A stretch of DNA of 64,000 nt from positions 16,119,650 to 16,183,649 of the forward strand of contig NC_079887.1 in assembly GCF_029227915.1 (NCBI RefSeq). Direction: 5' to 3'. A program made the translations under genes and the position numbers. This stretch comes from Hydractinia symbiolongicarpus. Lineage: Eukaryota > Cnidaria > Hydrozoa > Anthoathecata > Hydractiniidae. Numbering within the stretch: the stretch's first letter is position 1; each line of letters starts with the position of its first letter. The notes below the pieces were generated by a model. That model did not search any database. It was not told the DNA's origin and worked only from the letters and a program-made list of their open reading frames with translations. Positions 60,801 through 64,000 of the stretch are shown here, piece after piece.

Positions 60801-63507
60801 AACATGCTCGTTAGGAGATGCCTTAATTACCGACTTTCATACAGTGCAGTCTGGGCACGAATAAAGCGCTTGTAGGGACAAATTTTTAGCTTGTTTTTGT
60901 TTGACTCGATAGCCCAGTCAAGTTTTTTGGTCACTTTCTCACAAAGAATTATTTGTGTCATACGAAGAAAGGTCGTGAAATGTGTAACCTTTTCTTGTTT
61001 CTCTTCTAATTCTTAACATTTGGTGCTGCTAGTCCTCTCTTTGGTATATTATCTATATTAAAACAAGAACAACTTACAGTTATTAACTTTTACAAAGTTT
61101 AAAAGATGGACGATGGTAAAAGTGTATTTTTAGCTCTGTGCCTGCAGGCAGAGGCAATGAGCATGGACTGAAGTATCTATAAGAAAATACATGACGCACT
61201 GCTAGATATTACACATTTTTTCCTTATAATCAACCTTCATGGTATGAATTAAATATAGCTAGCTAGATGGCTGAAGACAACCATATGTTCAATGTAATGT
61301 ATGTTTGGCTATGGCTGCAACAAGGACAACCAAAACGAATTAGAGCTAGCTAGCTTATTGTTGCAAAAGTAGAAGAAATGGATAATCAAATATCAAGCTA
61401 AAAGAATCAAGATATGAATAATTATCAAAGAATATTTTTAAATTTGGACGAAAGGCTATTAAAAATGCCACAACTGCATATGTAGCTTATATATACTGTC
61501 CTTATTACGTGATTATCTAGAAGCGAATATTTAACCCCGCCAACTCCATAACTTTATGGTTTAGCATCTCTAAAAAAAACTTAATTAATTAAAAAAAATT
61601 AAATTTTTTTTTAATTCAACTTTTTCTGGCTAATTTTTTTTTTTGAGGAAAAGATTTTCAGGATGAAGGTAATCTTCAAATGATAGATTTTTGCAGAAAG
61701 AAGTTTTCATGAGTTTTTTAGTTTTTTTTTTCTTTAGTTTACAAGTTCACAACAAATTTTAGGAGTCAGTCATGTGTTTGCATGTGTTTACAACTTATTC
61801 ACTGAAATAAATTCTTGTCAATAAGTTTAAAGAGAACATTTTCTTACTTGCATGTAATTTTGCTATGATATCTTTCCAACCTTTTCCTATCCTTGTCAGA
61901 AAATTTGACCCACCATTTCCCTTTTAGTACTAGATTCCTAACCAGTTATATATATGCAATATTAAATTTTAGCTAATCTGGCAATTTTGGAGTTTTTTGC
62001 AAGAATTAATTTGTTTGTATCAAGTGTTTATTATTAACTAAAAGATTATATATATCAAATGTTGATGAAGACTTTTGCAAAAACAGTTTGCTGAGGCTGA
62101 AGATTTAGTAATTTTAGTGAAAGAAAAATCAGTATTGTTAAATAACGAAAACTTTATTGTGGATAAAAAATGAGACACTTTGTGTTAAAAATTTGTGGAT
62201 GTTGGATTTTAACTTTTTTTTGTAAATTTAAGGTTAACGTAGATGTAACTAACAGCTAACATAATGATAATAATAGAAAAGTATTCACAGTGATGTTTTC
62301 CTTGCCCCTGTGCACTGGCCAGGCTAACTAAAGCTAAATGGCTTAAACTACACCTTTCATCACACCTTTCGTCAGCTATTTACCTAGCTAGTTAACTAAC
62401 TAACTGCACTTGCTTTGTTTTGAAATATAGTGGTAGTAACTATTGGGGACAATACTTTTTAAACAATAAAAATTAGCAATGTGGTGCCAACAATAACATT
62501 TCTTTCTGGTAACACGTTGGACACTTAACTTTTAGCTGGGCTAACCTTCAGACGGAATCAGCAATCTTTAGTCATTTAATAACCTTGAATTTTGTGTCTT
62601 TTGGATAGAATACAGTCCATAAACCATTAAAGAATACCCTTCTTTAATTTTACTGTTATAATAGTAAAGCAGGGAGGTATAAAAGTTCTTTTATACCTCC
62701 ATGGGTAAGCCTTAAGTTAAATTTTCTGTTAATTTTGTTGTTGTTTTCTTCTTGTTGCGCTACCATTATGAAAAATTTGTCCCTACAAGCTTTTACTCGT
62801 GCCCAGACTGCGCTGTATGAAAGTCGGTAATGATGCGAATTTATTATGTATTTGTACACATTTGTAACTTTTTAAATTTCTAGTTCATTTTTGCGAATTA
62901 GTTCAGATCTCCTTTAAAGGTTTTCGCTTGTTATTCAAAAGCAGCTTAGTCCTGTACCAACCTCGTTCCCAGGGCAAATTTCCTCTGTTTTGTTATCAAA
63001 GACGACGCGAAGAAATGGCCCTGCTGTGGGAACGAGGTTGAGTCTCGTGCATGGAGAAGTATTTGTTGCTAATTTATTACAAATATTACGAAACAAAATG
63101 TTATTTTATTTTAGACTTGTACAAACGTTTTTAACTTAAGCATGAAAGGTTTGAGCCCAACACGTAAGTGATATATCATTTCTTCCAAGCATTTATTTGT
63201 CTACATGGAAATTTGAGTCAATTTCTATACTGTAAATGCTTTAAATCGTGATATTATGATACTTTTTCAGGAAAAAGGAAGATGTTTAACTAAAGGGAAA
63301 GAAGGGTTTTATTTAGTGGGAAACAAGGTTTTAGGGGGTGTTTGATTGGTTGTTCAAGTTTTACCTCGTGCTTTTTTTAAGCTTTTTGGGGCCTTTAACT
63401 TCTTGCTAATTTTAAAATTTCTTGAGAACAGATATTAACAGACAGTTTTTCCTTGTTTAGTTGTGACGTCACGTGGTCTTCTGTCTCTTCGCAAGTTAAA
63501 CAAGTTG
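54813..63507 (+). CDS. RRM + F-box + leucine-rich repeat protein (15 exons, 3' end outside window)
   Basis: Exons: 54813-55277, 55360-55443, 55613-55653, 55739-55788, 56331-56383, 56858-56955, 57781-57876, 58143-58256, 59139-59236, 59355-59395, 59559-59634, 60065-60121, 60638-60748, 63115-63163, 63461-63507. From ATG 54814 all phases join into 493 open codons. Residues 1-110: helical, unrecognised. About 113-192: RRM, with RNP2 VFVNNI and RNP1 RGFAFVIF split by the first intron. About 236-280: F-box (LCDDMILEIFSYLDLITRIKI ... CKKWQNLA), which should bind Skp1. From about 297: LRRs of the cysteine-containing type (LISLDLSAS, LESINLSFT, KINLARC, LEYLKLTE, LTNINISLC). F-box/LRR proteins are SCF ubiquitin-ligase receptors, and an RRM would add RNA binding. 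Exon 1 follows a splice acceptor, so a 5' exon exists and could be coding. I know no symbol for this architecture. Confidence 0.9.
58527..58905. mobile_element. 379-bp MITE with about 95-bp terminal inverted repeats and TA duplication
   Basis: Near-perfect arms 58527-58622 and 58808-58905 are flanked by TA on both sides. The arms contain CGTTTCGGGAGATCC and its complement. The centre has the direct repeat CCTAAGATTTGGTTACCAGC twice (58761-58800). It lies in the intron between exons 58143-58256 and 59139-59236 of the RRM/F-box/LRR gene. The TA duplication suggests Tc1/mariner-type mobilisation, but a hammerhead-like core in the arms also recalls Penelope-type repeats. Confidence 0.8.
60826..62831. 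mobile_element. 2.0-kb non-autonomous element with about 62-bp TIRs
   Basis: The left ATTACCGACTTTCATACAG and on to about 60888 matches the reverse complement of 62768-62831 with few differences (blocks CAGTCTGGGCACGA, GCTTGTAGGGACAAATTTTT). The interior is AT-rich and has no transposase that I can see. GATGC occurs near both outer flanks, but a full target duplication is uncertain. It fills most of the intron between exons 60638-60748 and 63115-63163. A second palindrome lies at 62673-62700. Confidence 0.8.
62673..62700. other. Perfect 13-bp palindrome with 2-nt loop
   Basis: GGAGGTATAAAAG and CTTTTATACCTCC are exact reverse complements separated by TT. It is just inside the right end of the 2.0-kb TIR element, so it may be part of its terminal structure. 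Confidence 0.85.
62958..63044. mobile_element. 87-bp MITE-like repeat with AACCTCGTTCCCAGGGC ends
   Basis: The left end CCAACCTCGTTCCCAGGGC and the right end GCCCTGCTGTGGGAACGAGG, then TTG, form an inverted repeat with one 3-bp insertion. The motif recurs at 19443 (CCAACCTCGTCCCCAGGG) and in weaker form at 10775 and 28300, so it is a dispersed family in this genome. Confidence 0.65.
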
Positions 63508-64000
63508 GTAAGGATACAAATATTTTTTATTATGTAATCCTTAAAATTAATAATTAATTTTGACTAGGTCTAGCTTTAATGTATATAAATTAGGGCCATG
63601 TCGATGAGAATCTTGCCTCTTCTTAGTTCTGTGTGCCTTACCAGAATGTCATTAAGCATGCCTTTTTATTCCCTTGATTTTTGTCACCTCTTTATGATGT
63701 TTACACGTACACGCTCATAGTTTTTTTACACAAACATAATTTATTCCGCAAAACAGGTTGAGGTACTCGTTTTGTAGCTTTCTTCCCAAAGTATTTTCTT
63801 TTGTGGTGGAAGAAATAGATAACTGGGTACTTTTTATTTTTCTTATGTCATTTGATACATTTTCAACAATTGAACTGTCTGACAACTTAGGGAATTGATT
63901 TTCGCAAGAATTAATTTTGGAAATTCCTGCGTAAATTAATTGCCTTAAAGTGCACATTTAGAAACATTTGTAATGTTTCTTATTCCTTTCTTTCTTTACT
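63508..64000. other. Intron of the RRM/F-box/LRR gene, running off the window
   Basis: After the donor GTAAGG at 63508 no further exon is recognised. 63895-63940 has a TTTTCGCAAGAATTAATTTT motif, one of many dispersed GCGAAAATTAATT-type repeats in the window (also near 1500-1570, 5000-5090, 8180-8250 and 13765). Confidence 0.5.

Overview
The window is nuclear DNA of an AT-rich, intron-rich metazoan. It has no bacterial features. It carries spliced genes with GT-AG introns, tRNA-derived SINEs, a DIRS-type element, a non-LTR retrotransposon family, a Polinton/Maverick remnant and many TIR elements. This mix, with MFSD1, SVOP, Fuzzy and an F-box gene in animal form, suggests an early-branching animal. 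My best guess is a cnidarian, probably a hydrozoan, but this is inferred from composition and repeats, not from a marker gene.

Four host genes can be read. (1) 544-10380, plus strand: an MFSD1-like lysosomal MFS transporter, 16 exons visible, with only the extreme N-terminus missing. (2) 22090-34190, minus strand: an SVOP/SV2-related MFS transporter. It has 15 in-frame exons plus two competing upstream first exons, 38310-38340 and 44540-44618. (3) 50216-51469, plus strand: a single-exon Fuzzy (FUZ) homologue, a planar cell polarity and ciliogenesis effector. (4) 54813-63507 and beyond, plus strand: an unusual gene joining an RRM, an F-box and leucine-rich repeats. Fifteen exons in a row keep one frame, and the gene runs off the window. 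Exon phases were checked by hand; the summed coding lengths are multiples of three for all spliced genes.

The rest is mostly mobile or repeated DNA. 11690-13275 is a decayed integrase-core element with inverted subterminal GC-containing repeats. 14858-19294 is a scrambled Polinton remnant, with integrase and the N-terminal part of DNA polymerase B on minus and the polymerase C-terminus on plus. The tenth intron of the SVOP-like gene (24557-27297) is almost entirely a 12-bp minisatellite with higher-order structure. Three copies of one non-LTR retrotransposon lie at 35015-36115, 39255-40950 and 41105-41185. A Harbinger-like TIR element with TAA target duplications lies at 41606-43192, over a field of TCGTTTCA repeats. 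DIRS remnants lie at 46568-48462, flanked by two copies of one SINE. A (TA)n tract follows the FUZ stop codon, then a TIR element with a perfect 6-bp duplication. Two further TIR elements sit inside introns of the RRM/F-box/LRR gene.

The four genes do not form a pathway. Two are MFS transporters of different families, one is a cilium/polarity factor, and one is a predicted ubiquitin-ligase receptor with RNA-binding potential. The last is the best candidate for something little described.
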